This document shows positions 7,905 to 19,158 of a DNA stretch of 64,000 nucleotides, one piece after another (within the stretch, counting starts at the first letter, position 1; every line of letters begins with the position of its first letter). Source of the DNA: Buttiauxella gaviniae (lineage in GTDB: Bacteria; Pseudomonadota; Gammaproteobacteria; Enterobacterales; Enterobacteriaceae); assembly GCF_040786275.1 (NCBI RefSeq), contig NZ_JBFMVT010000002.1, positions 4,464,001 through 4,528,000 of the forward strand, given 5' to 3'. Below the pieces are notes generated by a model. It did not search any database. It saw only the letters and a list, made by a program, of their open reading frames with translations, and had not been told where the DNA came from. The translations under genes were made by a program, and so were the position numbers.

Positions 7905-9431
7905 ATGAGTCTTTCATCCTTACCCTCGCATACTGGCAACAGCAAGCTGTACGGCCTGGTAGAAAAAATTGGCAATAAAGTGCCCCATCCTTTTTTGCTG
8001 TTCGTCTATTTGATTGTCATTTTATCCGTAAGCACCGCGATACTTTCGGCATTCAACGTGAGTGTGCGAAGCCCGGCAGACGGAAGCCTGGTGCAAGTCA
8101 AAAATTTGCTGAGTGCCGAGGGCGTTCACTGGTTTTTGCCGAATGTCATTAAGAACTTCAGCGGATTTGCCCCCCTGGGAGCGATTCTGGCGTTGGTGTT
8201 AGGCGCGGGGCTGGCGGAACGTGTCGGGTTGTTACCGAGCCTGATGGTAAAAATGGCATCGCACGTCAGCGCGCGTTATGCCAGTTATATGGTGCTGTTT
8301 ATCGCCTTCTTTAGCCACATCTCTTCGGATGCGGCGTTGGTGATTATGCCCCCGATGGGCGCACTCATTTTTCTCGCCGTGGGGCGTCACCCCGTCGCCG
8401 GTTTGCTGGCGGCGATTGCCGGTGTCGGTTGCGGATTCACCGCTAATTTATTGATTGTGACCACTGATGTGCTGCTTTCTGGGATCAGTACCGAAGCCGC
8501 CCACAGTATCGACCCCGCAATGCACGTGAGCGTGATTGATAACTGGTATTTTATGGCGACATCCGTGGTTGTGCTGTCGATTGTTGGCGGCCTGATTACC
8601 GATAAAATCGTCGAGCCACGTTTGGGGGTCTGGCAAGGTGAAAACCGAGAAAAGCTTCAGCAACTCGACGATGTACAACGCTTTGGGTTGCGCGTCACCG
8701 GGATTGTTTCGCTGCTGTTTATCGCGGTTGTCGCTCTGCTGTTGGTGCCAGAAAATGGTTTGCTCCGCGACCCGGTTAAACACACCATTATTCCTTCTCC
8801 TTTTATTAGCGGAATTGTGCCGCTGATTATCCTGTTCTTTTTTGTCATTTCGCTGGCATATGGCATCGCGACGAAAAAAATCCGCAGGCAGGCAGATTTG
8901 CCGCAGTTAATGATTGAGCCGATGAAGGAGATGGCCGGATTTATCGTAATGGTGTTCCCGTTGGCGCAGTTTGTAGCGATGTTCAACTGGAGCAATATGG
9001 GCAAATTCATGGCCGTCGGGCTGACTGATGTGCTGGAAGGTTCTGGCCTGAACGGTATTCCGGCATTTCTGGGCCTAGCCCTGCTGTCGTCTTTTTTATG
9101 TATGTTTATTGCGAGCGGCTCGGCTATCTGGTCAATTCTGGCCCCGATCTTTGTCCCGATGTTTATGCTGTTGGGGTTCCATCCGGCCTTTGCGCAAATT
9201 CTGTTCCGTGTGGCGGATTCTTCTGTAATCCCACTGGCTCCGGTTTCACCGTTTATTCCATTATTCTTAGGATTCCTGCAACGCTATAAACCGGATGCGA
9301 AATTAGGGACTTATTACTCTTTAGTATTACCTTACCCCCTCATCTTTTTGGGTGTCTGGTTGCTACTGCTGGTGGCGTGGTATCTTGTGGGCCTGCCAAT
9401 TGGGCCGGGAATTTACCCGCGTCTGAGTTAA
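7905..9431 (+). CDS. abgT: p-aminobenzoyl-glutamate transporter AbgT
   Basis: Inner-membrane importer of p-aminobenzoyl-glutamate, the founding member of the AbgT family. 508 codons, the same as E. coli, with about 9-11 hydrophobic segments and two hairpin regions. Family-conserved stretches include FFSHISSDAALVIMPPMGAL, IASGSAIWSILAPIFVPMFM and DSSVIPLAPVSPF. Members of the family from other bacteria also export sulphonamides. The start ATG follows AGGCCCTCT. It forms one direction of transcription with abgAB and is followed 12 bp later by ogt. Confidence 0.96.
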   Translation: MSLSSLPSHTGNSKLYGLVEKIGNKVPHPFLLFVYLIVILSVSTAILSAFNVSVRSPADGSLVQVKNLLSAEGVHWFLPNVIKNFSGFAPLGAILALVLGAGLAERVGLLPSLMVKMASHVSARYASYMVLFIAFFSHISSDAALVIMPPMGALIFLAVGRHPVAGLLAAIAGVGCGFTANLLIVTTDVLLSGISTEAAHSIDPAMHVSVIDNWYFMATSVVVLSIVGGLITDKIVEPRLGVWQGENREKLQQLDDVQRFGLRVTGIVSLLFIAVVALLLVPENGLLRDPVKHTIIPSPFISGIVPLIILFFFVISLAYGIATKKIRRQADLPQLMIEPMKEMAGFIVMVFPLAQFVAMFNWSNMGKFMAVGLTDVLEGSGLNGIPAFLGLALLSSFLCMFIASGSAIWSILAPIFVPMFMLLGFHPAFAQILFRVADSSVIPLAPVSPFIPLFLGFLQRYKPDAKLGTYYSLVLPYPLIFLGVWLLLLVAWYLVGLPIGPGIYPRLS

Positions 9432-9443
9432 CCGGAGCGAATA

Positions 9444-9959
9444 ATGCTGACACTGCTGGAAGACAAAATCGAAACACCATTAGGGCCGTTATGGGTGATG
9501 TGTGATGAGCACTACCATTTGCGCGCGGTGGAATGGGATGAACATAGCGACAGAATGGTGCAATTGCTCGGTCTTCATTACGGTGTCAGCGGCTACCAGC
9601 GCGTGGCGAGCGCTAATCCAGGCGGGTTGAGCGATAAACTACGCGACTATTTTGACGGCGATTTAGCCGTGATCCAAACGCTACCGACCGCGACCGCCGG
9701 AACAGAATTTCAACGTGAAGTGTGGAAAACACTGCGATCGATTCCGTGCGGTCAAATCATGCATTACGGGCAGCTAGCGGAACAACTCGGCAGACCGGGT
9801 GCTGCGCGCGCGGTGGGTGCGGCAAATGGTTCAAACCCGGTAAGTATTGTGGTTCCTTGCCATAGGGTGATTGGCCGCAATGGCACGATGACCGGTTATG
9901 CGGGAGGGGTTACCCGAAAAGAGTGGCTGTTGCGCCATGAAGGGTATTTGCTGATCTAG
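9444..9959 (+). CDS. ogt: O6-methylguanine-DNA methyltransferase Ogt
   Basis: Constitutive suicide DNA repair protein that transfers the alkyl group from O6-alkylguanine (and O4-alkylthymine) to its own cysteine. 171 codons, the same as E. coli. The active site [10 protein letters not shown] has its nucleophilic cysteine at residue 139; the helix-turn-helix [11 protein letters not shown] precedes it. AGCGA precedes the ATG. It lies 12 bp after abgT, so it may be read from the abg transcript as well as its own promoter; the gene order abgT-ogt-fnr is that of E. coli. Confidence 0.96.
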   Translation: MLTLLEDKIETPLGPLWVMCDEHYHLRAVEWDEHSDRMVQLLGLHYGVSGYQRVASANPGGLSDKLRDYFDGDLAVIQTLPTATAGTEFQREVWKTLRSIPCGQIMHYGQLAEQLGRPGAARAVGAANGSNPVSIVVPCHRVIGRNGTMTGYAGGVTRKEWLLRHEGYLLI

Positions 9960-10125
9960 CATCGTTCTGCATAGGGATTTATGCTTTATTCTTCGTGGAA
10001 TAATGCTGGCATCTGTGCAGTTCCATGAATTTCAATGGGATAGCTCTATAACCCTGGCTTTAATACCCGTTATATTCTGAATGCGCTTTCATCATACTTA
10101 CGTGCTCAAGAAAAAGATGTTAAAA

Positions 10126-10139
10126 TTGACCAATATCAA
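10126..10139 (+). promoter_or_regulatory. FNR binding site in fnr promoter
   Basis: TTGACCAATATCAA matches the FNR consensus TTGAT-N4-ATCAA at 9 of 10 defined positions, 19 bp upstream of the fnr ATG. E. coli fnr has the same element at this position, where Fnr represses its own gene anaerobically. Autoregulation here is inferred from that precedent. Confidence 0.85.
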
Positions 10140-10158
10140 TAACGGCCCGAGCATATCT

Positions 10159-10911
10159 ATGATCCCTGAAAAGCGAATTATTCGACGCATTCAGTCTGGC
10201 GGCTGTGCTATCCATTGCCAGGATTGCAGCATCAGCCAATTATGCATCCCCTTCACGCTCAATGAACATGAGCTTGATCAGCTTGATAATATTATCGAGC
10301 GTAAAAAGCCTATTCAGAAGGGACAAACCCTGTTTAAGGCAGGTGATGAGCTGAAGTCGCTGTACGCGATTCGTTCAGGGACAATTAAGAGCTACACCAT
10401 CACAGAGCAAGGTGACGAGCAGATTACAGGCTTCCATCTGGCGGGTGATTTAGTGGGCTTTGATGCTATCGGCACCGGGCTGCACCCAAGTTTTGCGCAG
10501 GCGCTGGAAACCTCAATGGTCTGCGAGATTCCGTTCGAAACGCTGGATGATTTGTCCGGTAAAATGCCGAATCTGCGCCAGCAGATGATGCGTTTGATGA
10601 GCGGTGAGATTAAGGGCGATCAGGATATGATTCTGCTGCTTTCTAAAAAGAATGCAGAAGAGCGTCTGGCCGCGTTTATCTACAATCTTTCACGCCGCTT
10701 TGCGCAGCGCGGTTTCTCCCCTCGGGAATTCCGTCTGACCATGACGCGTGGCGACATCGGTAACTATCTTGGCCTGACGGTTGAAACCATCAGCCGCCTG
10801 TTAGGGCGTTTCCAGAAAAGCGGCATGCTGGCGGTAAAAGGAAAGTATATTACTATCGAAAACATCGATATTCTTTCACAACTCGCTGGTCAATCGCGTA
10901 ACGTTGCTTGA
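10159..10911 (+). CDS. fnr: Oxygen-sensing global regulator Fnr
   Basis: CRP/FNR-family regulator of anaerobic metabolism, 250 codons, nearly identical to E. coli Fnr. The N-terminal [4Fe-4S] ligands are visible as Cys20, Cys23 and Cys29 ([10 protein letters not shown]), with the fourth in SMVCEIPF near residue 122. The cAMP-receptor-like beta-roll follows, then the dimerisation helix, and the recognition helix lies in [15 protein letters not shown] (about residues 206-220). The start is the ATG at 10159 ([10 protein letters not shown]); upstream in-frame codons are not conserved and the FNR site lies within them. The window holds at least one plausible target operon besides fnr itself, ynfEGH-dmsD. 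Confidence 0.98.
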   Translation: MIPEKRIIRRIQSGGCAIHCQDCSISQLCIPFTLNEHELDQLDNIIERKKPIQKGQTLFKAGDELKSLYAIRSGTIKSYTITEQGDEQITGFHLAGDLVGFDAIGTGLHPSFAQALETSMVCEIPFETLDDLSGKMPNLRQQMMRLMSGEIKGDQDMILLLSKKNAEERLAAFIYNLSRRFAQRGFSPREFRLTMTRGDIGNYLGLTVETISRLLGRFQKSGMLAVKGKYITIENIDILSQLAGQSRNVA

Positions 10912-10928
10912 TTCTTCCTGACTTAACC

Positions 10929-10961
10929 AGGATCAATAGATTTTGTCGATTTATTGATCCT
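10929..10961. repeat. Inverted repeat between fnr and uspE
   Basis: Perfect 10-bp arms AGGATCAATA (10929-10938) and TATTGATCCT (10952-10961) with a 13-nt spacer, extendable by wobble pairs, begin 18 bp after the fnr stop. No U-tract follows, so it is not a standard terminator. It could be a 3'-end hairpin of fnr mRNA or an operator upstream of uspE. Confidence 0.55.
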
Positions 10962-11047
10962 GCAATAGGTTATCACCTGTTTCATTCATCACATATAGGT
11001 TAATCTTACTTAACAGACTGTGGTTAAGCAGTTGTAAGGAGACCTGT

Positions 11048-11998
11048 ATGGCAAAGTATCAAAACATGCTAGTCGCAATAGATCCTAATCAGGATGATCA
11101 ACCCGCCCTGCGGCGTGCAGTTTATTTGCATCAACGGATTGGGGGCAGGATCAAAGCTTTTCTGCCTATCTATGATTTTTCCTACGAAATGACCACCCTT
11201 CTGTCGCCAGATGAGCGCACCGCTATGCGCAAAGGCGTGATAAGCCAACGCGCGGCCTGGATTAAAGAACAAGCCCAGTACTACATCGATTCGGGCGTCC
11301 CGATTGAAATTAAAGTGGTGTGGCATAATCGTCCTTTCGAGGCGATTATTCAGGAAGTGATCAGCGGTGGTCATGACCTTGTGCTTAAAATGACGCACCA
11401 GCACGATAAACTGGAAGCCGTTATTTTCACGCCAACCGACTGGCATCTCCTGCGTAAATGCCCGAGCCCGGTGTGGATGGTTAATGAAAAACCTTGGCCT
11501 GAAGGTGGCCGTGCAGTTGTCGCGGTAAACCTCGCCAGTGAAGAGCAGTACCACAACGCACTGAACGAAAAACTGGTTAAAGAGACGCTTCGCCTGGCCG
11601 ATGATGTTAACCACACAGAAGTCCATCTCGTCGGGGCCTACCCCATTACCCCCATTAATATTGCCATCGAACTTCCAGATTTTGATCCAAGCGTTTATAA
11701 CGATGCCATTCGCGGCCAGCATTTGGTGGCAATGAAAGCGTTACGCCAAAAATTTGGCATTGATGAGAAAATGACTCACGTCGAGAAAGGGTTGCCAGAA
11801 GAAGTGATCCCCGATCTCGCCGAACATTTACAAGCGGGTATTGTAGTGCTCGGCACCGTAGGCCGCACTGGCCTTTCTGCCGCGTTCCTGGGTAATACAG
11901 CGGAACAAGTTATCGACCACCTGCGGTGTGATTTACTGGTGATTAAACCTGATGATTACCAGACACCCGTAGAAATGGATGACGATGAAGACGATTAG
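11048..11998 (+). CDS. uspE: Universal stress protein UspE
   Basis: Tandem-domain universal stress protein, 316 codons, the same length as E. coli UspE (YdaA). Domain 1 (about 1-150) starts [15 protein letters not shown]; domain 2 (about 155-305) ends with the nucleotide-loop-like [20 protein letters not shown]. In E. coli it is linked to stress resistance, motility and aggregation. AGGAGA precedes the ATG. It sits 136 bp after fnr and ends at a strong Rho-independent terminator. The C-terminal tail MDDDEDD is acidic as in the E. coli protein. Confidence 0.95.
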   Translation: MAKYQNMLVAIDPNQDDQPALRRAVYLHQRIGGRIKAFLPIYDFSYEMTTLLSPDERTAMRKGVISQRAAWIKEQAQYYIDSGVPIEIKVVWHNRPFEAIIQEVISGGHDLVLKMTHQHDKLEAVIFTPTDWHLLRKCPSPVWMVNEKPWPEGGRAVVAVNLASEEQYHNALNEKLVKETLRLADDVNHTEVHLVGAYPITPINIAIELPDFDPSVYNDAIRGQHLVAMKALRQKFGIDEKMTHVEKGLPEEVIPDLAEHLQAGIVVLGTVGRTGLSAAFLGNTAEQVIDHLRCDLLVIKPDDYQTPVEMDDDEDD

Positions 11999-12023
11999 CC
12001 GCAAGATTTAAGCACAGTAAAAG

Positions 12024-12057
12024 AAAAGCCCGCTCATGGCGAATGAACGGGCTTTTT
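12024..12057 (+). terminator. Rho-independent terminator after uspE
   Basis: Arms AAAAGCCCG (12024-12032) and CGGGCTTTT (12048-12056) with further pairing TCAT/ATGA inside, followed by T residues, begin 25 bp after the uspE stop. Confidence 0.85.
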
Positions 12058-12097
12058 GTTGGGTGGAGTGCTGAAATATCATGCAAGATTCCCATGT

Positions 12098-12121
12098 GTG
12101 GCGGGGAAAATCCCCCGCCAC
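12098..12121. other. GC-rich stem-loop downstream of hok stop
   Basis: Perfect 9-bp arms GTGGCGGGG (12098-12106) and CCCCGCCAC (12113-12121) around a 6-nt loop lie 20 bp past the hok stop on the minus strand. A stable 3' hairpin that protects the long-lived toxin mRNA would fit hok biology, but there is no U-tract and the role is inferred. Confidence 0.5.
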
Positions 12122-12141
12122 TGACCTCTAAAACTTCGCGA

Positions 12142-12291
12142 TTACGACTTTCGACAGGCTAAAAATGCCGCCATCTCAATGCTGCCTTTTCGGTAGTGGA
12201 ATTCACACAGTGAATCCTTAACCAGAAATATAATCATGAGAATTGTCAAACAGATAACGATTACGGAAAACAACCTGTTCTTTGACGACAT
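12142..12291 (-). CDS. hokA: Hok-family type I toxin (HokA-like), 49 aa
   Basis: Small membrane toxin of a hok/sok system. The 49 codons start MSSKNRLFSVIVICLTIL and end ELM-type IEMAAFLACRKS. A single hydrophobic segment spans residues about 7-25, followed by KDSLCEFHYR, the Hok signature with the conserved periplasmic cysteine. E. coli HokA has the same layout (IVICFTLL, RDSLCELHI, LAAFLACK), so HokA is the closest relative I recall. AGGAGG at 12297-12302 lies 5 nt from the ATG at 12291. Hok proteins depolarise the inner membrane when not silenced by the antisense Sok RNA, for which a promoter and terminator are visible just upstream on the opposite strand. No disruption is seen, so the toxin frame looks intact. 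Confidence 0.88.
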   Translation of the reverse strand: MSSKNRLFSVIVICLTILMIIFLVKDSLCEFHYRKGSIEMAAFLACRKS

Positions 12292-12350
12292 TTTCGCCTC
12301 CTGCGTTGCAAACACAAAATGAAGAGGCTACTATCATGGGGTCTATGCAT
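12261..12350 (-). CDS. Possible mok-like overlapping leader reading frame
   Basis: A 29-codon frame (MHRPHDSSLFIL to TGCFP) starts at 12350, inside the Sok-complementary region, and runs through the hok ribosome-binding site and first ten codons in another frame. In plasmid R1 hok/sok the mok frame overlaps hok in this way and couples hok translation to a start site that Sok blocks. Here the frame is short, ends early in hok, and has only a GAGG about 8-12 nt upstream, so this is positional inference. Confidence 0.4.
   Translation of the reverse strand: MHRPHDSSLFILCLQRRRRKCRQRTGCFP
12306..12334 (+). promoter_or_regulatory. Promoter of the Sok-like antisense RNA
   Basis: TTGCAA (12306-12311), a 17-bp spacer and TACTAT (12329-12334) form a near-consensus sigma70 promoter. 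The predicted start falls near 12341, directly before the conserved Sok segment. Confidence 0.75.
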
Positions 12351-12392
12351 GAGAGGGCCTCGGGTTGGTTTAACTAACTCGGGGCTTTTTTC
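12341..12392 (+). ncRNA. sok: Sok-like antisense RNA
   Basis: Antisense RNA of about 50 nt on the strand opposite hok. It starts about 7 nt after the -10 element and ends at a stem GCCTCGGGTT (12357-12366) / AACTCGGGGC (12376-12385, with wobble pairs) followed by six T residues. The string GGGCCTCGGGTTG and the following CTCGGGGCTTTT, as well as sequence downstream of the terminator, resemble what I recall of E. coli SokC. It would pair with the leader of the hok mRNA and cover the mok-like start, so loss of Sok would allow toxin translation. Confidence 0.8.
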
Positions 12393-12548
12393 TGTCTGCT
12401 TTTTACCATGGGGTTCGAAGCAGTCAGCTTCAGCACCCGGTTATATTTTACTCGTTGCCCTGTATTCCTTCTACACTATTCTTCTATAGATTCAGATAGT
12501 TAAATGTAACGTTGCATTCATAGCAGTGATAAGCGCTGTAATAGCAAA

Positions 12549-12568
12549 ATGCCGCTCAAGAGCGGCAT
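12549..12568 (-). terminator. Terminator after the small lipoprotein gene
   Basis: Arms ATGCCGCT and AGCGGCAT with a 4-nt loop; read on the minus strand the hairpin is followed by TTTTGCTAT. It lies 91 bp past the lipoprotein stop. Confidence 0.6.
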
Positions 12569-12659
12569 CTGTAAATATATTTACTCGTGGAAAATAATAA
12601 GAATAAGAAAAACAAAAATTCAACAAAGGTTAGCTATTAATATAACAACATTTGTTTAA

Positions 12660-12962
12660 TTAATTCTGAACGTCTATTTGCGACCAACCTTTCTGATACA
12701 TACAATCCTTTTCAAGAATCCCACGTTTGATTTCATTGGCATCAATAGATGAGTAGTTTGTACTGCTTGAATTGTGTTTCTTATCTTTTGAGGTGGTTTT
12801 GCTATTGACCACGTAGTCGGGAGGCAGGCCTCTTAACGCTTCCGCTTTACAGGCCGTTTCTGCCATATTTCTATCCTGCTCGGTCGCCCCTTCTTTTACC
12901 CAACGATGGGTAACGCAGCCAGAAAGAATTAATGCGGCACTTAATATTATGACTCTTTTCAT
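12660..12962 (-). CDS. Small predicted lipoprotein, family not recognised
   Basis: 100-codon protein with a lipoprotein signal: KRVIILSAALILSGC, cleavage before Cys16, and Val at +2 (CVTHRW). After lipidation about 85 residues remain, hydrophilic, with two further cysteines (TACKAEAL and EKDCMYQKGW) that could form a disulphide. The C-terminal CMYQKGW motif is found in several small enterobacterial and phage-linked lipoproteins, but I cannot name the family. ATG at 12962 is chosen because the signal peptide begins there; no clear Shine-Dalgarno is visible. AT-rich composition around it and its place next to the hok locus suggest an accessory segment between uspE and pntB. Confidence 0.75.
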   Translation of the reverse strand: MKRVIILSAALILSGCVTHRWVKEGATEQDRNMAETACKAEALRGLPPDYVVNSKTTSKDKKHNSSSTNYSSIDANEIKRGILEKDCMYQKGWSQIDVQN

Positions 12963-13085
12963 ACACAACAACCGTGTTAGCTGAATTTATATTAATTGTA
13001 TCGTGTGATTTGCAGCATCACAATATTACTACCCCTGCCTGAATTGTTTCTCCTCCGTATTGATGATAACGGTTTTAATTAATAC

Positions 13086-13112
13086 AAAAAAACCGCCTCG
13101 AGAGGCGGTTTA
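13086..13112 (-). terminator. Rho-independent terminator of pntAB
   Basis: AAACCGCCTC and GAGGCGGTTT arms (13090-13111) with a 2-nt centre; on the minus strand the stem is followed by a T-run. It lies 26 bp past the pntB stop. Confidence 0.88.
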
Positions 13113-13137
13113 GGAAAAAACTTATGTTCAAATATAA

Positions 13138-14529
<1,392 letters not shown>

Positions 14530-14536
14530 TTACCCC

Positions 14537-16620
<2,084 letters not shown>

Positions 16621-17565
16621 ATGAAGCTCAAGAACACCCTTCTGGCGTCAGCACTGATTTCCTTAACTACGCTGTCGGCTCAGGCAGCAACAGAACTGAC
16701 TCCCGATCAAGCTGCTGCTCTTAAACCTTTTGAACGCATTACCATCACCGGGCGTTTTAACTCCATCGGTGAGGCAGTGAAATCTGTTTCTCGTCGCGCG
16801 GACAACATGGGTGCGGCCTCTTTCTACGTACTGGACACCAACGATACCGGCAGCAGCGGTAACTGGCGCGTGGTTGCTGATGTATACCATGCTGATGCCC
16901 CTAAAGCTGAAAAAACCACCAACCGCGTTATCAACGGCGTAGTGGAGTTACCGAAAGACCAAGCATATGCTCTTGAGCCATTCGATACCGTGACAGTCCA
17001 GGGTTTTTATCGCAGCCAGCCTGAAGTTAACGATGCCATTACCCGTGTCGCAAAACAAAAAGGTGCGGATTCGTTCTATATCGTGCGCCAAATCGATGCG
17101 AACTCAGGTGGCAACCAGCGCATTACCGCTTTCATCTATAAGAAAGATGCAAAAAAACGTGTGCTGCAAAGCCCTGACGTGATTCCCGCCGATTCAGAAG
17201 CCGGTAAAGCAGCACTTGCTGCAGGCGGCGCAGCGGCTGCGAAAGTGGAAATTCCAGGCGTTGCCAGTTCAAGCACCCCAAGTTCCGATGTAGGCCGTTT
17301 CTTTGAAACGCAAACCACGCAAGGCGGGCGTTACACCGTAACGCTCCCGGATGGCACCAAGATTCAGGAAGTGAACAAAGTGACTGCCGCGCAAATGGTT
17401 CCGTTTGATAGCGTGAAGTTCACCGGCCACTACGGCAGCAGCACCGAAGTCTCTTACCAGGTGGCTAAGCGTGCCGCGAAGAAAGGGGCTAAGTACTACC
17501 ACATTACTCGTCAGTGGGAAGAGCGTGGCGGCAACTTGACCGTCAGCGCAGACCTTTATAAGTAA
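16621..17565 (+). CDS. ydgH: Periplasmic DUF1471 (YhcN-type) protein YdgH
   Basis: 314-codon exported protein with three DUF1471/YhcN modules (about residues 25-95, 105-180 and 245-314), each containing a pattern like VSRRADNMGAASFYV, VAKQKGADSFYIV or VAKRAAKKGAKYYHI. The signal peptide KNTLLASALISLTTLSAQA is cleaved before ATELT. Single-domain relatives (BhsA, McbA, YhcN) are linked to stress and biofilm in E. coli; YdgH itself is poorly characterised. ATG at 16621 follows GAAGGA. Monocistronic, ending at a strong terminator. Confidence 0.93.
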   Translation: MKLKNTLLASALISLTTLSAQAATELTPDQAAALKPFERITITGRFNSIGEAVKSVSRRADNMGAASFYVLDTNDTGSSGNWRVVADVYHADAPKAEKTTNRVINGVVELPKDQAYALEPFDTVTVQGFYRSQPEVNDAITRVAKQKGADSFYIVRQIDANSGGNQRITAFIYKKDAKKRVLQSPDVIPADSEAGKAALAAGGAAAAKVEIPGVASSSTPSSDVGRFFETQTTQGGRYTVTLPDGTKIQEVNKVTAAQMVPFDSVKFTGHYGSSTEVSYQVAKRAAKKGAKYYHITRQWEERGGNLTVSADLYK

Positions 17566-17584
17566 TTTCTGCATTTTTCTGACT

Positions 17585-17613
17585 AAAGGGTGGCTTTTTA
17601 GCTACCCTTTTTT
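17585..17613 (+). terminator. Rho-independent terminator after ydgH
   Basis: AAAGGGTGGC and GCTACCCTTT arms with a TTTTTA loop, followed by T residues, begin 20 bp past the ydgH stop. Confidence 0.9.
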
Positions 17614-17756
17614 ATATCTCCGGGCATTTTATGGCTCATGTCATTGCAAGCTGCGCTTACACTCCGTAAAATTCCGCGCCTTAGTGTTACCCACCATGTT
17701 TATGCACCAAAGCATAATAATTATTCTGGGTTTTAATCGATTTTTACGGGATTGCT

Positions 17757-19139
17757 ATGGAAAAGAAGCTTGGACTCGCCGCATTAACCGCATTGGTTTT
17801 AAGCTCAATGCTCGGTGCGGGTGTCTTTAGTCTGCCGCAAAATATGGCAAGCGTGGCGAGTCCCTCAGCGTTGCTGATCGGCTGGGCAATTACTGGCGTG
17901 GGTATTTTGCTGCTGGCATTGGCGATGGTGGTGTTAACCCGTTTGCGCCCCGATCTGGACGGCGGCATTTTCACTTATGCACGAGAAGGTTTCGGGGAAC
18001 TCATCGGTTTCTTCTCCGCCTGGGGTTACTGGCTTTGTGCGGTTATCGCCAATGTCTCCTATTTAGTCATCGTTTTCTCCGCGCTAAGTTTCTTTACCGA
18101 TACGCCAGAGCTGCGTCTGTTTGGGGATGGCAACACCTGGCAGTCAATCGTCGGCGCCTCCGTTTTACTCTGGATGGTGCACTTCCTGGTGCTGCGCGGC
18201 GTGCAAACTGCGGCCAGTATCAATTTGGTTGCCACCCTCGCCAAATTGTTGCCTCTGGGATTGTTTATCGTGCTGGCGGCAATGGCGTTCAAACTCTCGA
18301 CGTTTAAACTTGATTTCAGCGGTATTGCGCTGGGCGTTCCAGTCTGGGAACAGGTTAAAAATACCATGCTGATCACTCTATGGGTGTTTATTGGGGTGGA
18401 AGGTGCGGTGGTGGTTTCTGCTCGCGCACGCAATAAAAATGATGTGGGCCGCGCCACACTGCTGGCCGTTTTGGCGGCATTGGGTGTTTACCTGTTGGTA
18501 ACCTTGCTTTCCCTTGGCGTTATCGCGCGCCCTGAACTGGCAGGTATGCGCAACCCTTCAATGGCCGGTTTAATGGTTGAAATGATGGGGCCGTGGGGTG
18601 AAGTGATTATCGCCGCGGGTCTGATTGTTTCAGTATGCGGTGCATACCTGAGCTGGACGATTATGGCCGCCGAAGTGCCGTTCCTGGCCGCAACACACAA
18701 AGCATTTCCGAAAATTTTCGCCCGTCAAAACAAGAACGGCGCTCCTTCGGCATCGCTTTGGTTAACCAATCTCAGTATTCAGATTTGCCTGGTGCTCATC
18801 TGGTTAACCGGTTCGGATTACAACACGCTACTGACGATCGCCTCAGAGATGATTCTGGTGCCCTATTTCCTGGTGGGCGCCTATTTATTGAAAGTCGCTA
18901 CGCGTCCGCTTCATAAGGCGATTGGACTTGGCGCTTGTATCTATGGCCTATGGCTGCTTTATGCGTCAGGTCCCATGCATTTGCTGCTTTCGGTGGTACT
19001 GTATGCCCCAGGTTTATTAGTCTTCATGTATACACGCAGCACTCACACGCATGAAATCAGACTGAATTTAAAGGAAAAAGCAGTGATTATGCTGGTATTA
19101 GTGGCCGCATTTCCTGCGACCTGGGTGCTGGTGAAATAA
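17757..19139 (+). CDS. ydgI: Putative arginine/ornithine antiporter YdgI (ArcD family)
   Basis: 460-codon amino-acid antiporter of the APC superfamily, basic amino-acid subfamily (ArcD-like), with about 12 hydrophobic segments. The first helix has SSMLGAGVFSLPQNMA, the unwound-helix substrate motif of APC proteins. E. coli YdgI has this length and neighbourhood. Substrate is inferred from ArcD similarity. It is followed after 19 bp by folM, likely on the same transcript. Confidence 0.9.
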   Translation: MEKKLGLAALTALVLSSMLGAGVFSLPQNMASVASPSALLIGWAITGVGILLLALAMVVLTRLRPDLDGGIFTYAREGFGELIGFFSAWGYWLCAVIANVSYLVIVFSALSFFTDTPELRLFGDGNTWQSIVGASVLLWMVHFLVLRGVQTAASINLVATLAKLLPLGLFIVLAAMAFKLSTFKLDFSGIALGVPVWEQVKNTMLITLWVFIGVEGAVVVSARARNKNDVGRATLLAVLAALGVYLLVTLLSLGVIARPELAGMRNPSMAGLMVEMMGPWGEVIIAAGLIVSVCGAYLSWTIMAAEVPFLAATHKAFPKIFARQNKNGAPSASLWLTNLSIQICLVLIWLTGSDYNTLLTIASEMILVPYFLVGAYLLKVATRPLHKAIGLGACIYGLWLLYASGPMHLLLSVVLYAPGLLVFMYTRSTHTHEIRLNLKEKAVIMLVLVAAFPATWVLVK

Positions 19140-19158
19140 GTCCATTAAGGAATCGTCG

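Noticed and set aside
11069-11722. 217-codon minus-strand frame within uspE
   Set aside because: Fully antisense to uspE, with no ribosome-binding site and no family pattern.
12403-12540. Possible promoter elements for the hok mRNA on the minus strand (TATAGA near 12485)
   Set aside because: Several weak -10-like boxes but no convincing -35 with correct spacing, so no feature is claimed.
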